64,000 bases of DNA from JANXQG01 sp963824275 (GTDB lineage Bacteria > Planctomycetota > Planctomycetia > Pirellulales > Thermoguttaceae): assembly GCA_963824275.1 (NCBI GenBank), contig CAWGOT010000003.1, positions 930,001 to 994,000 on the forward strand. The letters run 5' to 3'. Below are positions 37,740 through 46,794 of the stretch, in pieces. The notes beneath the pieces were generated by a model. The model did no database searches. It was not told where the DNA came from and saw nothing but the letters and a program-made list of their open reading frames with translations. Every line of letters begins with the position of its first letter. Position 1 is the stretch's first letter. The position numbers were made by a program, and so were the translations under genes.

Positions 37740-38471
37740 ATGAATCGCAGAGCTTACGTGAGATTTGGTCTGGCGGTCCTGGCGGCCGTCACTTGGCTGG
37801 GCCCGCGGCCCAGCCTGGGGCAAAATGGCGGAGCCGACCCGCTCGTCAAGGCGGAGAAGAAAGTCCCCAAGCGCGACCCGGTTGCGGCGGCCTTCGCCAT
37901 CCCCTACGGCACGGTGTTGAACGAGAAGCAGAGGGCGGAATACGAACGGCTGAAGGAGGACAAGGCCTCGGACTTGCGGGAGGCGATCGCGGCTGTGGAA
38001 ACGGCCGCCACGCCGGCGGAAAAGGCCGACCTCCAGCTTGAGGTCAGCGCGCTGCAGAAGGAGATTCGAGCCGGCATGCAGCAGATCCTGGCCATGCCCT
38101 ATACCGAGGAAATGCTGGCGCGGAAGAAGCTGGCCCAGGAGCAGTATTCTTCCTCCGGCCAGGGCGGCAGCTACGGCGGTGATGCGGCGGTCTCGGGTTC
38201 GTACGGCTCGTATTACTACGGGCCCGTGTACGGCTATCCCTGGTACGGCTTGCCCGTCTACGTCTGGCGCGGACCACACGATCACGGGCCGGGCAATCGC
38301 GTGGAGAATTCGGTCGCGACGCAAAAGGCACTCGCCTTGGCGAAAGCCAACGGGACACCCGTGGCCCGCAGCACGGCGACGGTCGCCCCTGCCAAGCCGA
38401 GCCCTGCGGCCAAGCCGGCCCCGCCCGCGCCCCCGGCAAAATCCCAAAACCAGCCCGTCAAGCACCGTTAG
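37740..38471 (+). CDS. Secreted Tyr/Gly-rich hypothetical protein
   Basis: 243 residues behind GAGGAGAT. Signal peptide (about 1-27), helical coiled middle (EKQRAEYERLKEDKASDL, KADLQLEVSALQKEIRAGMQ), then a Gly/Tyr/Ser patch (GSYGSYYYGPVYGYPWYG) and a Pro/Ala/Lys-rich tail. Looks like a cell-envelope structural protein; no enzyme motif. Confidence 0.65.
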   Translation: MNRRAYVRFGLAVLAAVTWLGPRPSLGQNGGADPLVKAEKKVPKRDPVAAAFAIPYGTVLNEKQRAEYERLKEDKASDLREAIAAVETAATPAEKADLQLEVSALQKEIRAGMQQILAMPYTEEMLARKKLAQEQYSSSGQGGSYGGDAAVSGSYGSYYYGPVYGYPWYGLPVYVWRGPHDHGPGNRVENSVATQKALALAKANGTPVARSTATVAPAKPSPAAKPAPPAPPAKSQNQPVKHR

Positions 38472-38506
38472 CACCGGTGTGGAATATACCCGCGGCCAAG
38501 AACGAC

Positions 38507-38566
38507 ACTAACCCGAAGCGCAAGCGAGGGCCGCAACGTATTCCCTCGCTTGCGCTTCGGGTTAGT
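38507..38566. terminator. Strong hairpin, terminator-like or REP repeat
   Basis: Arms ACTAACCCGAAGCGCAAGCG (38507) and CGCTTGCGCTTCGGGTTAGT (ending 38566), extended inward by AGGG/CCCT with a short loop. No U-tract follows, so it may be a dispersed repeat serving as a transcript end. Confidence 0.6.
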
Positions 38567-38723
38567 ATGAAACGGCTCACTGCACCGTTAACATAACCCA
38601 CTAGCGGGAGTTTTCTTGCCGCTCATGGATCTTGCCCTGGTTTATGTCTGGCGACGGGTGGACTCTTGTTGTAGGATTGATGGTGGGTGAGGGATCTTCC
38701 GGTCTGAATCAAGGAACCTTGTT

Positions 38724-39818
38724 ATGTGGCGGTCGCATCGATCTGGGTTTACACTCGTCGAGTTGCTGGTGGTGATCACGGTCATCGGCATTCTGATTGG
38801 CCTGCTCTTGCCGGCCGTGGGCATGGTGCGGGAGTCGGCGCGGCGGACTCAGTGCCTGAACAATATCGGACAAATCAGCAAGGGCAGCCTCGCTTATGCA
38901 GAGGCGAACGGCGACCAGTTGCCCTACGCGCGGAAATATGACGTCTGGAACACCTTCTGCTGGTCCGAACTGATCCTGCCCTACATCGATCAGAACGGCG
39001 TCTATAATGGCTACGCGTTCAACGGCACTGGTCTTCCCTCATATCTGCTGCAAAGCGGGTATTCGCAGAACGTTCCTGGCGTAGTAGGGCCCGCCGGCAA
39101 TGACAATGACGGGATGGTCCAATCGCGCACGACGCCCATCCCCACCTACTGTTGTCCCAGCGATATCAACCAGCCCATCGGCAACCAGATGACCCAGTCC
39201 ACGAGCGCTACTTCCGGTTATTATCGCGGCAGCTACCGCGGTTGCGTGGGAAGCGGCGACATGTATGGCGCGTCGCTCGACTCCAGCGGCGGCCCTTGGG
39301 GGCCGGGGGCCTTCAGCGTCAGCCACGGTCAGAGTTATGATGCTACGCCGACCGGGCTGGGGACGCGGCTGGCCGCGATCACGGACGGCCAATCGCAGAC
39401 TTTGCTATTCTCCGAGGGCATCGCGGGACGATTGAATTCAGCCAACTGGGGCGGTGTGATGGGCGAGATTATCTACGGCAACATGGGCGGTTCGTTGTTC
39501 TCGGCCTTCCTGACTCCCAACGAGACGGTCGACCAGAATGGGAATCCAACGCCCGACGCGCCGATCGGGAGCTGCCCTAGGGATGTGGGCGACGGCAGCT
39601 ACTCTGCGCCCTGCCAGTCGCTGGGCCCTGCCACCCCGTGGCAACCCAGCGGTCAAGGGGCCTACGCGGCGGCGCGGAGCCGGCATCCCGCCGGCGTCGT
39701 GGCTGCGACGGCCGACGGTTCCACGCACTTCTTCAGCGATTCCGTCGACATGGTGCTCTGGCGGAGCATGGCGACCCGCGCCGGCAATGAACCCGTTACC
39801 CTGCCGGATCAAAGATAA
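38724..39818 (+). CDS. DUF1559 prepilin-like protein
   Basis: 364 residues, intact. N-terminal type IV prepilin signal GFTLVELLVVITVIGILIGL with cleavage Gly and following Phe/Glu, then the DUF1559 body (ESARRTQCLNNIGQISKG, YCCPSDINQP, LAAITDGQSQTLLFSEG) and the C-terminal H-X9-DG motif (RHPAGVVAATADGSTHFF). A hallmark expanded family of planctomycetes, predicted to be pseudopilins or surface proteins. Confidence 0.93.
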   Translation: MWRSHRSGFTLVELLVVITVIGILIGLLLPAVGMVRESARRTQCLNNIGQISKGSLAYAEANGDQLPYARKYDVWNTFCWSELILPYIDQNGVYNGYAFNGTGLPSYLLQSGYSQNVPGVVGPAGNDNDGMVQSRTTPIPTYCCPSDINQPIGNQMTQSTSATSGYYRGSYRGCVGSGDMYGASLDSSGGPWGPGAFSVSHGQSYDATPTGLGTRLAAITDGQSQTLLFSEGIAGRLNSANWGGVMGEIIYGNMGGSLFSAFLTPNETVDQNGNPTPDAPIGSCPRDVGDGSYSAPCQSLGPATPWQPSGQGAYAAARSRHPAGVVAATADGSTHFFSDSVDMVLWRSMATRAGNEPVTLPDQR

Positions 39819-39825
39819 TCAGCAC

Positions 39826-40845
39826 ATGAATGCCCTCGTTCGTTTCTGCGTTCTCGCTTTCTTGCTCCTCTCGCTCACCGGCTGCTGGACCTCCAGCGGC
39901 CACGAAGTCGTGGTCTATACGGCCTTGGACGAGGAATTCTCGAAACCGATCTTCGAGGATTTCACCAAGCGCACGGGAATCGCCGTGCTGCCGAAATTCG
40001 ACGCCGAATCGACCAAGACGGTCGGCCTGGCCAACGCCATCGCCGAGGAGGCCGCCCGCCCTCGCTGCAACGTCTTCTGGAACAACGAGATCCTGCTCAC
40101 CGTGCGGCTGGGGCGGCAAGGGCTGCTGGACGTCTACCGCCCGAAAATCGCCGAGCGCTACCCGGCCATGTATCGTTCGCCGGACGGCCTCTGGCACGGC
40201 CTGGCGGCGCGGGCCAGGATCCTGCTCGTCAATACGAAGAACGTGCCCAAGGAGCAGTGGCCGCGGTCGATCAACGATCTCGCCGACCCCAAGTGGAAAG
40301 GGCAAATCGGCATGGCCAAGCCGCTCTTCGGCACCACGGCCACGCACGCGGCCTGCCTCTTCGCGGCCTGGGGCGACGACAAGGCCCGCGCCTTCTACGA
40401 CAAGCTCAAGGAAAATGGGGTCAAAATACTTTCCGGCAACAAGCAGGTCGCCCAGGCGGTCTCCAGCGGCGAGATCGCTTTCGGCATCACCGATACCGAC
40501 GATGCCTACGAGGAGATCCAGGGGGCACGGCCGGTCGAGATCATCTACCCGGACCAGGGCGAGGGCGAGATCGGCACGCTCTACATCCCCAACACGCTGG
40601 CCGTGGTCAAGGGCGCGCCGCACGCCGCCGAGGCCCGCCGCCTGGTCGATTACCTCCTTTCGCCGGAGGTCGAGACCAAGCTGGCCCAAGGACCCAGCGT
40701 CCAGGTGCCGCTGAACCCGGACGTCACCGTGCAGCCGCCGATCAAGACCCCGCGGACGATCCGGGCGATGCAGGTCGATTTCGAAAAGGCGGCCGAGAAA
40801 TGGGACGCCGCCGCCAAGTTCCTCCGCGAACGCTTCGCGCTGTAA
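39826..40845 (+). CDS. Extracellular solute-binding lipoprotein, iron(III)/thiamine-type
   Basis: 339 residues starting 7 bp after the DUF1559 stop. Lipobox LSLTGC. The mature part fits the FutA/AfuA-like binding-protein fold: EVVVYTALDEEFSKPIFEDF, VFWNNEILLTVRL, INDLADPKWKGQIGMAKP, LYIPNTLAVVKGAPHAAEA. Expected to feed an ABC importer, but no permease or ATPase gene lies next to it. Confidence 0.85.
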   Translation: MNALVRFCVLAFLLLSLTGCWTSSGHEVVVYTALDEEFSKPIFEDFTKRTGIAVLPKFDAESTKTVGLANAIAEEAARPRCNVFWNNEILLTVRLGRQGLLDVYRPKIAERYPAMYRSPDGLWHGLAARARILLVNTKNVPKEQWPRSINDLADPKWKGQIGMAKPLFGTTATHAACLFAAWGDDKARAFYDKLKENGVKILSGNKQVAQAVSSGEIAFGITDTDDAYEEIQGARPVEIIYPDQGEGEIGTLYIPNTLAVVKGAPHAAEARRLVDYLLSPEVETKLAQGPSVQVPLNPDVTVQPPIKTPRTIRAMQVDFEKAAEKWDAAAKFLRERFAL

Positions 40846-40858
40846 CGCGGGCCCCACC

Positions 40859-40952
40859 GTACTCATCACGCTCCGCCGTGATGGGAAGCAGGAGAAGTAG
40901 GGTGGGCCGAGTGGAGCGAGTCCCGGGCCGAGTGGAGCGAGTCCCACCAATT
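40859..40952. repeat. Repeat cluster between binding-protein and helicase genes
   Basis: A single GTACTCATCACGCTCCGCC copy (40859-40883), then two direct copies of GCCGAGTGGAGCGAGTCCC near 40909 and 40929 behind TAGGGTGGG. Confidence 0.65.
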
Positions 40953-41004
40953 TGCCGCGATTCGCCGCGATTCCTACGGCCTCGATCCACCAGCATCCAA
41001 AGCC

Positions 41005-42990
41005 CTACAACCGCTCCACCGTTTGCCGGCACTTGGGCAGCGAGGCGAGGAACATCCGCCCGTAGGGCTTCGTCCGCACGCGGGGATCGAGGATCACGAC
41101 CATGCCGCGGTCGCGGCGGGTGCGAATCAACCGGCCGAAGCCCTGCTTGAGCTTCAAGATCGCCTCCGGCAGTTGATAGTCGCGAAAGGGATTGCCGCCC
41201 GCCGCGCGGATCGCGTCCAGGCGGGCCTCCAACAGCGGCCGGTCGGGAACGCTGAAGGGCAGCCGGGTAATGATCACGTTCACCAGCGCATCGCCCGGCA
41301 CGTCGACCCCTTGCCAGAAACTGTCGACGCCGAAGAGCACCCCGCGCGGGTTGGCCTTGAACTGCTCGATCATCTGCGTCCGCGGCGTGCCGTCGGCCTG
41401 GCTGTAGAGGGCCAGGTTCTGTTCGATGAGCCAGGGCGTGAGGGCCGCTACGGCACGCTTCATCATCTCGTAGCTCGTGAAGAGCACGAAGGCCCTGCCC
41501 TCCGTCCGCGCCACGTAACGCCGGATCATGGCGATCGCCGCCGGCTCGTACCGCGCCGCCTCGCTGCTCGGATCGGGCATCCCTTCCAGCAGGACCAGTT
41601 CGGCCTGCTCCTGGTAGTTGAAAGGGCTGCCCAGGCTGAGCGACGACGTTTGCAGCAGCCCCACGCGGGACTGGAAGAAGTCGAATTTGCCTGCCGTGGC
41701 CAGCGTGGCGCTGGTCATGACCACCGTCGGCACCTTCTCGAAAAGCTGCCCGCGGAGGATGGGCCCGATGTCGATCGGCGTGGCGGCCAAGGTTATCCGT
41801 TCGCCCCGCCGCCCACGCTCCGCCTCGACCCAATACACGGTATCGGCCATCGCCTGCGAGGTCCACTTCTCGAAGCCCAGCGCCATCCCTTCCAGCCGGT
41901 CGCCTGCCGCCAGGAAGTCGAACCGTTCTTCGGCGGCCTGCACGCCCTTGGCCTGCCGGCGGACGATCTGCGCGAGCTTGCCCAGGCCCTCGCTCAGGGC
42001 GTTCTCCACGATCTGCGGCTGCCGCACGCGGCCGTTGCCTTCCTTCTGCTCGTCGTGCCAGTGGCCGATGTCGTCGAAGAAGTTGCGGGCGCGGTGGTAG
42101 CAGTCGGTCACCTGTTCCTGGGCCGCGCGGAAGCCGGGGCGGGCCAGCAGGCCCTTGTTGGTGCGATCGTTATACAGCCGTCGCAGGGTGAACTCGACCT
42201 GGCCGCTGGTCAGCCGCAGCCCAAGATGGTCGCCGGCCACGGCCTCCAGCGTGTGGGCCTCGTCGAAGATCACGATGTCGTGCCGCGGCAGCATGGCGAC
42301 GCCTTGCATGCGGAGGGCCAGATCCGTGAAATACAAGGCGTGGTTGACGACGAGGACCTGGGCGCGGCTCATGCGTTGCCGGGCCTGGTAGTAGAAGCAC
42401 TGGGCGAAGTGCGGGCACTTGCGGCCCATGCAGTTGGAGGAATCGCTGGCCACCTCGTCCCACACGACCGGCATCGGCTTGAAGCTCAGGTCGGCCAACG
42501 AGCCGTCGGTGGTGTCGCGCGACCAGGCCTCGACGGCGCGGAGTTGCTCGTACTCCTCTTCCGTATTGAAGAGCCCTGCCGCCCGGCCCAGGGCATTCTT
42601 CATCCGCCGCAGGCTGATGTAATTGCGGCGGCCCTTCACGAGCACGGCGGTGAACTCGGTCGGCATCACGCTCCGCAAGAGCGGGATGTCCTTGGTGAGC
42701 AATTGTTCCTGGAGGCTGATCGTGTGGGTCGAGATGACCACGCGCCGGGGCGGCGCGTCTTCGTCGTCGCTCGTGCGCGCGGGTTTTTCGCCGGTCGCCA
42801 GGATGGCCGGCACGAGATAGGCGAAGCTCTTGCCGACGCCGGTGCCGGCCTCGACGACGAGGTGATGGCGGTTCGTGATGGCGTCGGCCACGGCATCGGC
42901 CATGGCCAGTTGTTCGTCGCGATGTTCGTAGTTCGGCAGCCGGGCGGCGATCCGCCCCGACGGCCCCAGGATTTCAGCAGGAGAAAGCAT
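41005..42990 (-). CDS. DinG-type ATP-dependent DNA helicase
   Basis: 661 residues, intact. Superfamily 2 XPD/DinG motifs: Walker A VEAGTGVGKSFAYLVP (about 50), Ia VVISTHTISLQEQL, DEAH box IVIFDEAHTLEA, late motifs FVLFTSYEMMKRAV, VLFGVDSFWQGVDVPG and QGFGRLIRTRRDRG. The Cys cluster NCMGRKCPHFAQC fits the iron-sulphur domain of these 5'-3' helicases. Acts in unwinding of recombination intermediates or R-loops. Confidence 0.88.
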   Translation of the reverse strand: MLSPAEILGPSGRIAARLPNYEHRDEQLAMADAVADAITNRHHLVVEAGTGVGKSFAYLVPAILATGEKPARTSDDEDAPPRRVVISTHTISLQEQLLTKDIPLLRSVMPTEFTAVLVKGRRNYISLRRMKNALGRAAGLFNTEEEYEQLRAVEAWSRDTTDGSLADLSFKPMPVVWDEVASDSSNCMGRKCPHFAQCFYYQARQRMSRAQVLVVNHALYFTDLALRMQGVAMLPRHDIVIFDEAHTLEAVAGDHLGLRLTSGQVEFTLRRLYNDRTNKGLLARPGFRAAQEQVTDCYHRARNFFDDIGHWHDEQKEGNGRVRQPQIVENALSEGLGKLAQIVRRQAKGVQAAEERFDFLAAGDRLEGMALGFEKWTSQAMADTVYWVEAERGRRGERITLAATPIDIGPILRGQLFEKVPTVVMTSATLATAGKFDFFQSRVGLLQTSSLSLGSPFNYQEQAELVLLEGMPDPSSEAARYEPAAIAMIRRYVARTEGRAFVLFTSYEMMKRAVAALTPWLIEQNLALYSQADGTPRTQMIEQFKANPRGVLFGVDSFWQGVDVPGDALVNVIITRLPFSVPDRPLLEARLDAIRAAGGNPFRDYQLPEAILKLKQGFGRLIRTRRDRGMVVILDPRVRTKPYGRMFLASLPKCRQTVERL

Positions 42991-43101
42991 CCGGTAAGCG
43001 TAACACGAGAAGGCAGAAGGGGGAAGGTGGGGAATTGCAGTATCCTCTCGCCGGCCGGTTATGGTATAATTTAGCCAAGGGGAAAGTCAAAGGAGCATTC
43101 T

Positions 43102-43317
43102 ATGGGAAGCGTTACCGCAGTATTTCGCAACGGGCAGATTGAACTTGTCGAGCCCGTCGATTGGCCGGACGGGACTCGGGTCGAAGTGACGCCTGTCGAT
43201 AAGCCCCAACCGCGGATAGCCCTGCACTTGCTCCCACCATTGGATGTCGGCGAATTCCGCGAATTGACCGCGGATGATGACCTGCTGGGGGAGATGCTCG
43301 ATGATTCAGGGGATTGA
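43102..43317 (+). CDS. Antitoxin-like protein of a VapBC-type module
   Basis: 71 residues, GSVTAVFRNGQIELVEPVDW at the start, resembling short AbrB-less antitoxins (DUF104-like) that mask PIN toxins, with an acidic C-terminus (ELTADDDLLGEMLDDSGD). TATAAT at 43065-43070 lies 32 bp upstream, and AAAGGAG precedes the ATG. Overlaps the PIN gene by 17 bp. Confidence 0.65.
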   Translation: MGSVTAVFRNGQIELVEPVDWPDGTRVEVTPVDKPQPRIALHLLPPLDVGEFRELTADDDLLGEMLDDSGD

Positions 43318-43579
43318 TACGTCCTACCTTGTCGCGGCTGAACTGGCATCGCATCCCCGGCACGCGGCGAGCTTTGATTTACTTGAGCGTCTGGACCATG
43401 ATGGGAACGAATTGGCGCTGGCCCCACAAGTCCTCGCCGAGTTTGTCCATGTGGTCACTGATTCCCGCCGCATCTCAGTTCCCCTAAACGTAGCAACTGC
43501 ACTGGAGCGGGCGGAATTGATTTGGAACAGGACGCTAGTACTGCAGGTCTTTCCCGACGCGACTGCTAAACGCACTTAA
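43301..43579 (+). pseudogene. Truncated PIN-domain (VapC-like) toxin
   Basis: Starts MIQGIDTSYLVAAELASHPR with the first PIN Asp and keeps ALAPQVLAEFVHVVTD, but stops after 92 residues; full PIN toxins have about 130 and carry further acidic residues in the missing part. The DNA after about 43560 belongs to a convergent gene, so the toxin end has been lost and it is probably inactive. Confidence 0.6.
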
Positions 43580-43940
43580 CTTTCCGTAGGTAGTTCTCGA
43601 GCCACGGTACGGCTGACTGCGGTTTGCAGTCAGCTATCTCCTCTATGAACTCCTCAATCTCAGCCTCGCCAAGCGCGCCGGCTGCACCAGGTTTCGTTCA
43701 ATCGATGCGATCGGGGAATCGTCCGCATGAGTGAGGAGCAACTGCCGCCAATCCTCCGGATTACCCGCGACGGTCAATGACACGGACTTAAATTTATTGA
43801 CCGAATTGCAGACTTTCAAAGCTGGGTAACTGGTCGCACGGCGAGAGAACTCGAATATAGTAACCCATTGCCCACTTCTTGTCGAGGTTCTGTTGCAACT
43901 CCTCAAATGTCGGCGTCGACCGCAGTATAACGCAAAATTT
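43566..43940 (-). CDS. Hypothetical protein, frameshifted
   Basis: Two frames join into a plausible chain: PTFEELQQNLDKKW, then QWVTIFEFSRRATSYPALKV, LTVAGNPEDWRQLLLTHADD, and after a shift near 43672 GEAEIEEFIEEIADC and AVPWLENYLRKVKCV to a stop at 43566. No family recognised and no clear start codon; it may be a decaying gene. It overlaps the end of the broken PIN gene. Confidence 0.35.
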
Positions 43941-44132
43941 CGGCGGTGGCAATCTCCGCCGCGAGCCGCGAACTACAATGCACGGTGCCCGAAATGGCGT
44001 GACTGAGTGCGACAAGCCGGAATAGGATGGAAACTCCGGTTGCGCCGGCTTTGCCGTCTGGCGACTCTCCGGAAACAGCATTCCGCCGCTGTCTTTTTCT
44101 TCGCGTGGCACGAAGCCGAACCTATTATTTCC

Positions 44133-44231
44133 TGTGGATGCCCGACAAGACCGGGAGTGGGCCGAAACTCCGCATCGTCACCATTGGGTCTTGCCACGCA
44201 TCCTGAGGATGCCTGACAAGACCGGGAATCG
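44133..44231. repeat. Imperfect 31-bp direct repeat
   Basis: GGATGCCCGACAAGACCGGG (about 44135) recurs as GGATGCCTGACAAGACCGGG (about 44206). The surrounding stretch before the GGDEF gene holds no other supported gene. Confidence 0.45.
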
Positions 44232-44240
44232 GATAGAGTT

Positions 44241-45721
44241 ATGCTTGCGATGCTTGGCGACCTGATGATTGCGATCGTGATGACCTCCGGGGGGGCGGGG
44301 GCCGGCTGGGCGCTGCATCGCGCCCTCCGCGGCACTCCGGCGGAACTGCCGGAAGAACAACGCCTGGCCAAGGAAGTCCTCACGCGGCTCAAAGACCTGG
44401 CCAGCCACATGGCCGCCAACGTCGGCCAGCACAGCAGCCGCGTGGAAGCGATCAACCAGGAATTGACCGTCGGCGAGACGCCGGACCCCGAGGGCGTGGT
44501 CTCGGCCGTGGCGCGGCTGATCGAGGCCAACCAGTCGATGCAGTCGCAAATCAGCTCCGTGGAGGACAAACTCCACGAACAGGCGCGGCTGGTGGAAATG
44601 AAGGCCGCCGAAGCCCGCACTGACGTCCTCACCGGTCTGGCGAATCGCCGGGCCTTCGACGACAAGGTGGCCGCCTGCTGCGACGAGTTCCAGCGCAGCC
44701 GCCGGCCCTTCTCGCTGATCCTCGGCGACATCGACCATTTCAAGAAATTCAACGACGAGCATGGGCACCAGACCGGCGACGAAGTGCTGCGCGGCACGGC
44801 GCGGGTCTTGCGCGGGTCGGCCCGCGAGAGCGATTTTGTCGCCCGCTACGGCGGCGAGGAGATGACGATCGTGCTGCCGGGGGCCAAGGCCGACGAGGCC
44901 ATCAGTGCCCTGGAGCGAGCCCGCCAGGCCGTCGAGTCGGCCCGCTTCCGCCGCCGGGCAGCGAGTTGAAAGTCACCATGAGCTTCGGCATCGCCGAGCT
45001 CTTGCCGGGCGAGGATGTTCCCGCGCTGATCCGCCGCGCGGACGCCGCGCTGTATGCGGCCAAGCAGGGCGGGCGGAATCGCGGCTGCTGGCACGATGGC
45101 CAGGCGATTCACGCCATAGCCCGGCCGTGCGACGCGAAGCCGGTGGAGAAGGTCGAGCAGCCTGCTCCACCACCGCCGCCCGAATCGCAATATGGGCTAT
45201 CTTCCAAGGCAGATTTCGGCATCAGCTTGGGCCGGCGGCTGGCGGAATGGCGGCGGCGCGGTTCGGCCCCCGCCCTGTTGATGATGCGGATCGACGACTT
45301 CCCCGCGCTGGCGAATCGCTTTGGCAGCGAGATCGCCGACCTCGTGCTTCGCAGCGCCGTGCAGTTCCTCGGCGCTTCGATCCGGGCCATGGACTTGGGC
45401 AGCCAGCACGGCGAGGCCACCTTCGGCATGCTGCTGCCCGGCGCGAGCACGACGGAGTTGATCCGCGTGGCCGAGCGGTTGCGGCAGGCGGTCGCACGAT
45501 GCGTCTTGCCGATCGAGGGCCAATCGGTGCAGTTCACGGTCAGCCTGGCCGGCGTGGTGGCCATCCAGACCGATACCACGGAGGCGATGCTGGCCCGCGT
45601 CGAGGCGGCCTTGGAGCAGGCCACGGCAGCGGGCGGGAATTGCACCTTCTTCCACAACGGCCGTCAGGCCGAACCGGCCCAGGCCACGCTGGAGCGACTC
45701 CGCACGGCAGCCGTGGTGTAG
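44241..45721 (+). CDS. GGDEF (diguanylate cyclase) protein with second degenerate GGDEF domain (frameshifted)
   Basis: About 493 residues after joining frames near 44952. N-terminal membrane helix (about 5-28), coiled linker, then GGDEF domain 1: TDVLTGLANRRAFDDKV, LGDIDHFKKFNDEHGHQTGD, and active site YGGEEM. After a Pro-rich linker, domain 2 (about 330-480) keeps the fold (LLMMRIDDFPALANRFG, VAERLRQAVARC) but lacks the GGDEF signature. Domain 1 should make c-di-GMP; domain 2 may regulate it. Confidence 0.8.
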
Positions 45722-45799
45722 GGCCAGCTTCGGTAAATCCGGTCCGGAATCGGGTACACTCGGTCTTTTCCGATCGGTTCAGTGGGCAGGCAGGCCAAT

Positions 45800-45842
45800 C
45801 GTAGGGTGGGACCAGATCGCGTAGCGAGTGCCGGCCCACCAA
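45800..45842. repeat. Partial copy of the GTAGGGTGGGACCAGATC repeat
   Basis: Matches the left part of the inverted repeat at 37575-37695 up to GCCGGCCCACCA; the right arm is absent. Confidence 0.7.
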
Positions 45843-45932
45843 TGCTCCGAGCCTGGCGTCTTCTTTGCCTGCCAGGTCCCAGTTTAGCGGGTCATAACGG
45901 CAGGGGGGTGGTTTTCGGTGGAAAGTTCGCGG

Positions 45933-45938
45933 TATAAT
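45933..45938 (+). promoter_or_regulatory. -10 box for the ABC ATPase gene
   Basis: TATAAT ends 16 bp before ATG 45955, leaving a leader of about 10 nt and no ribosome site, so the transcript may be nearly leaderless. Confidence 0.45.
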
Positions 45939-45954
45939 TGGCTTGTACTGTCCC

Positions 45955-46644
45955 ATGCCCAAACTTCAAGTCGAAAACATCACGAAGCAATATCCCACGC
46001 GGACCGAGCCCATCGACGTCCTCCGCGGCGTGTCGCTGAGTCTCGACGCGGGGCAGAACCTGGCGATCCTCGGGCCCAGCGGCTCGGGCAAGAGCACGCT
46101 CCTGAGCATCGTGGGCACCCTGGAAACGCCCACCAGCGGCCGCGTGCTGCTGGACGGCGTCGATCCGGCCGATCTTGACGAGCAGCAATTGGCCGCCTTC
46201 CGCAACCGGCGGGTGGGCTTCGTCTTCCAGGACCATTACCTCCTGCCGCAATGCACGGTGCTGGAAAACGTGCTGCTCCCCGCCGTGCCGCTGGGACCCG
46301 TTCGCGCGGAGTCGATCCGGCGTGCCGAGATGCTGCTGGACCGCGTCGGCCTGGCCGATCGCCGCGAGCATCGGCCGGCGGAACTCTCCGGCGGCGAGCG
46401 GCAGAGGGCGGCGGTAGCCAGGGCCCTGATCAACGCCCCCGACCTGCTCCTGGCCGACGAGCCGACCGGCAACCTCGATCGGACCACGGCCCATCAGGTA
46501 GGGCAGTTGCTGGTCGAATTGCAGAAGACCGAGCCGATGATCCTGATCGTCGTCACGCACAGCGAGCGCCTGGCCGAGTGCTTGCAGACGCGGCTGGAGC
46601 TGGACGCCGGCCGGCTTAAGCAGGCAGGTGCAGCAAACGGTTAG
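45955..46644 (+). CDS. ABC transporter ATPase, LolD/MacB type
   Basis: 229 residues, intact. Walker A LGPSGSGKSTLLS, Q-loop FVFQDHYLLPQ, signature LSGGERQRAAVARAL, Walker B DLLLADEPTGNLD, H-loop VVTHS. The class energises FtsX-like permeases that extract lipoproteins or drive cell-wall or efflux functions. The partner permease is the next gene, 150 bp downstream. Confidence 0.9.
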   Translation: MPKLQVENITKQYPTRTEPIDVLRGVSLSLDAGQNLAILGPSGSGKSTLLSIVGTLETPTSGRVLLDGVDPADLDEQQLAAFRNRRVGFVFQDHYLLPQCTVLENVLLPAVPLGPVRAESIRRAEMLLDRVGLADRREHRPAELSGGERQRAAVARALINAPDLLLADEPTGNLDRTTAHQVGQLLVELQKTEPMILIVVTHSERLAECLQTRLELDAGRLKQAGAANG

Positions 46645-46650
46645 CACGGG

Positions 46651-46790
46651 TCGTGTCGCCTTTCGCTCCGCGAAAGATGCGGCTTTCGCGGAGCGAAAGG
46701 CAACGTGGTTTCGAACATTTGCCTTTTTGGTTTTTCGGATTTTTGAATTTGTTTCGGATTTCGACATTCGGATTTCGTATTTTTGTCTTC
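46651..46790. repeat. Inverted repeat followed by T-rich simple repeat
   Basis: GCCTTTCGCTCCGCGAAAG (46657) pairs with CTTTCGCGGAGCGAAAGGC (46683-46701). Then TTCGGATTT units recur in a T-rich run, unlike the GC-rich surroundings, up to the permease start. Confidence 0.6.
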
Positions 46791-46794
46791 TGCC

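Noticed and set aside
43794..44111. Separate minus-strand gene at 43794-44111
   Set aside because: Only its last third makes protein-like sense and it merges by frameshift into the hypothetical at 43566-43940; its upstream part is low-complexity.
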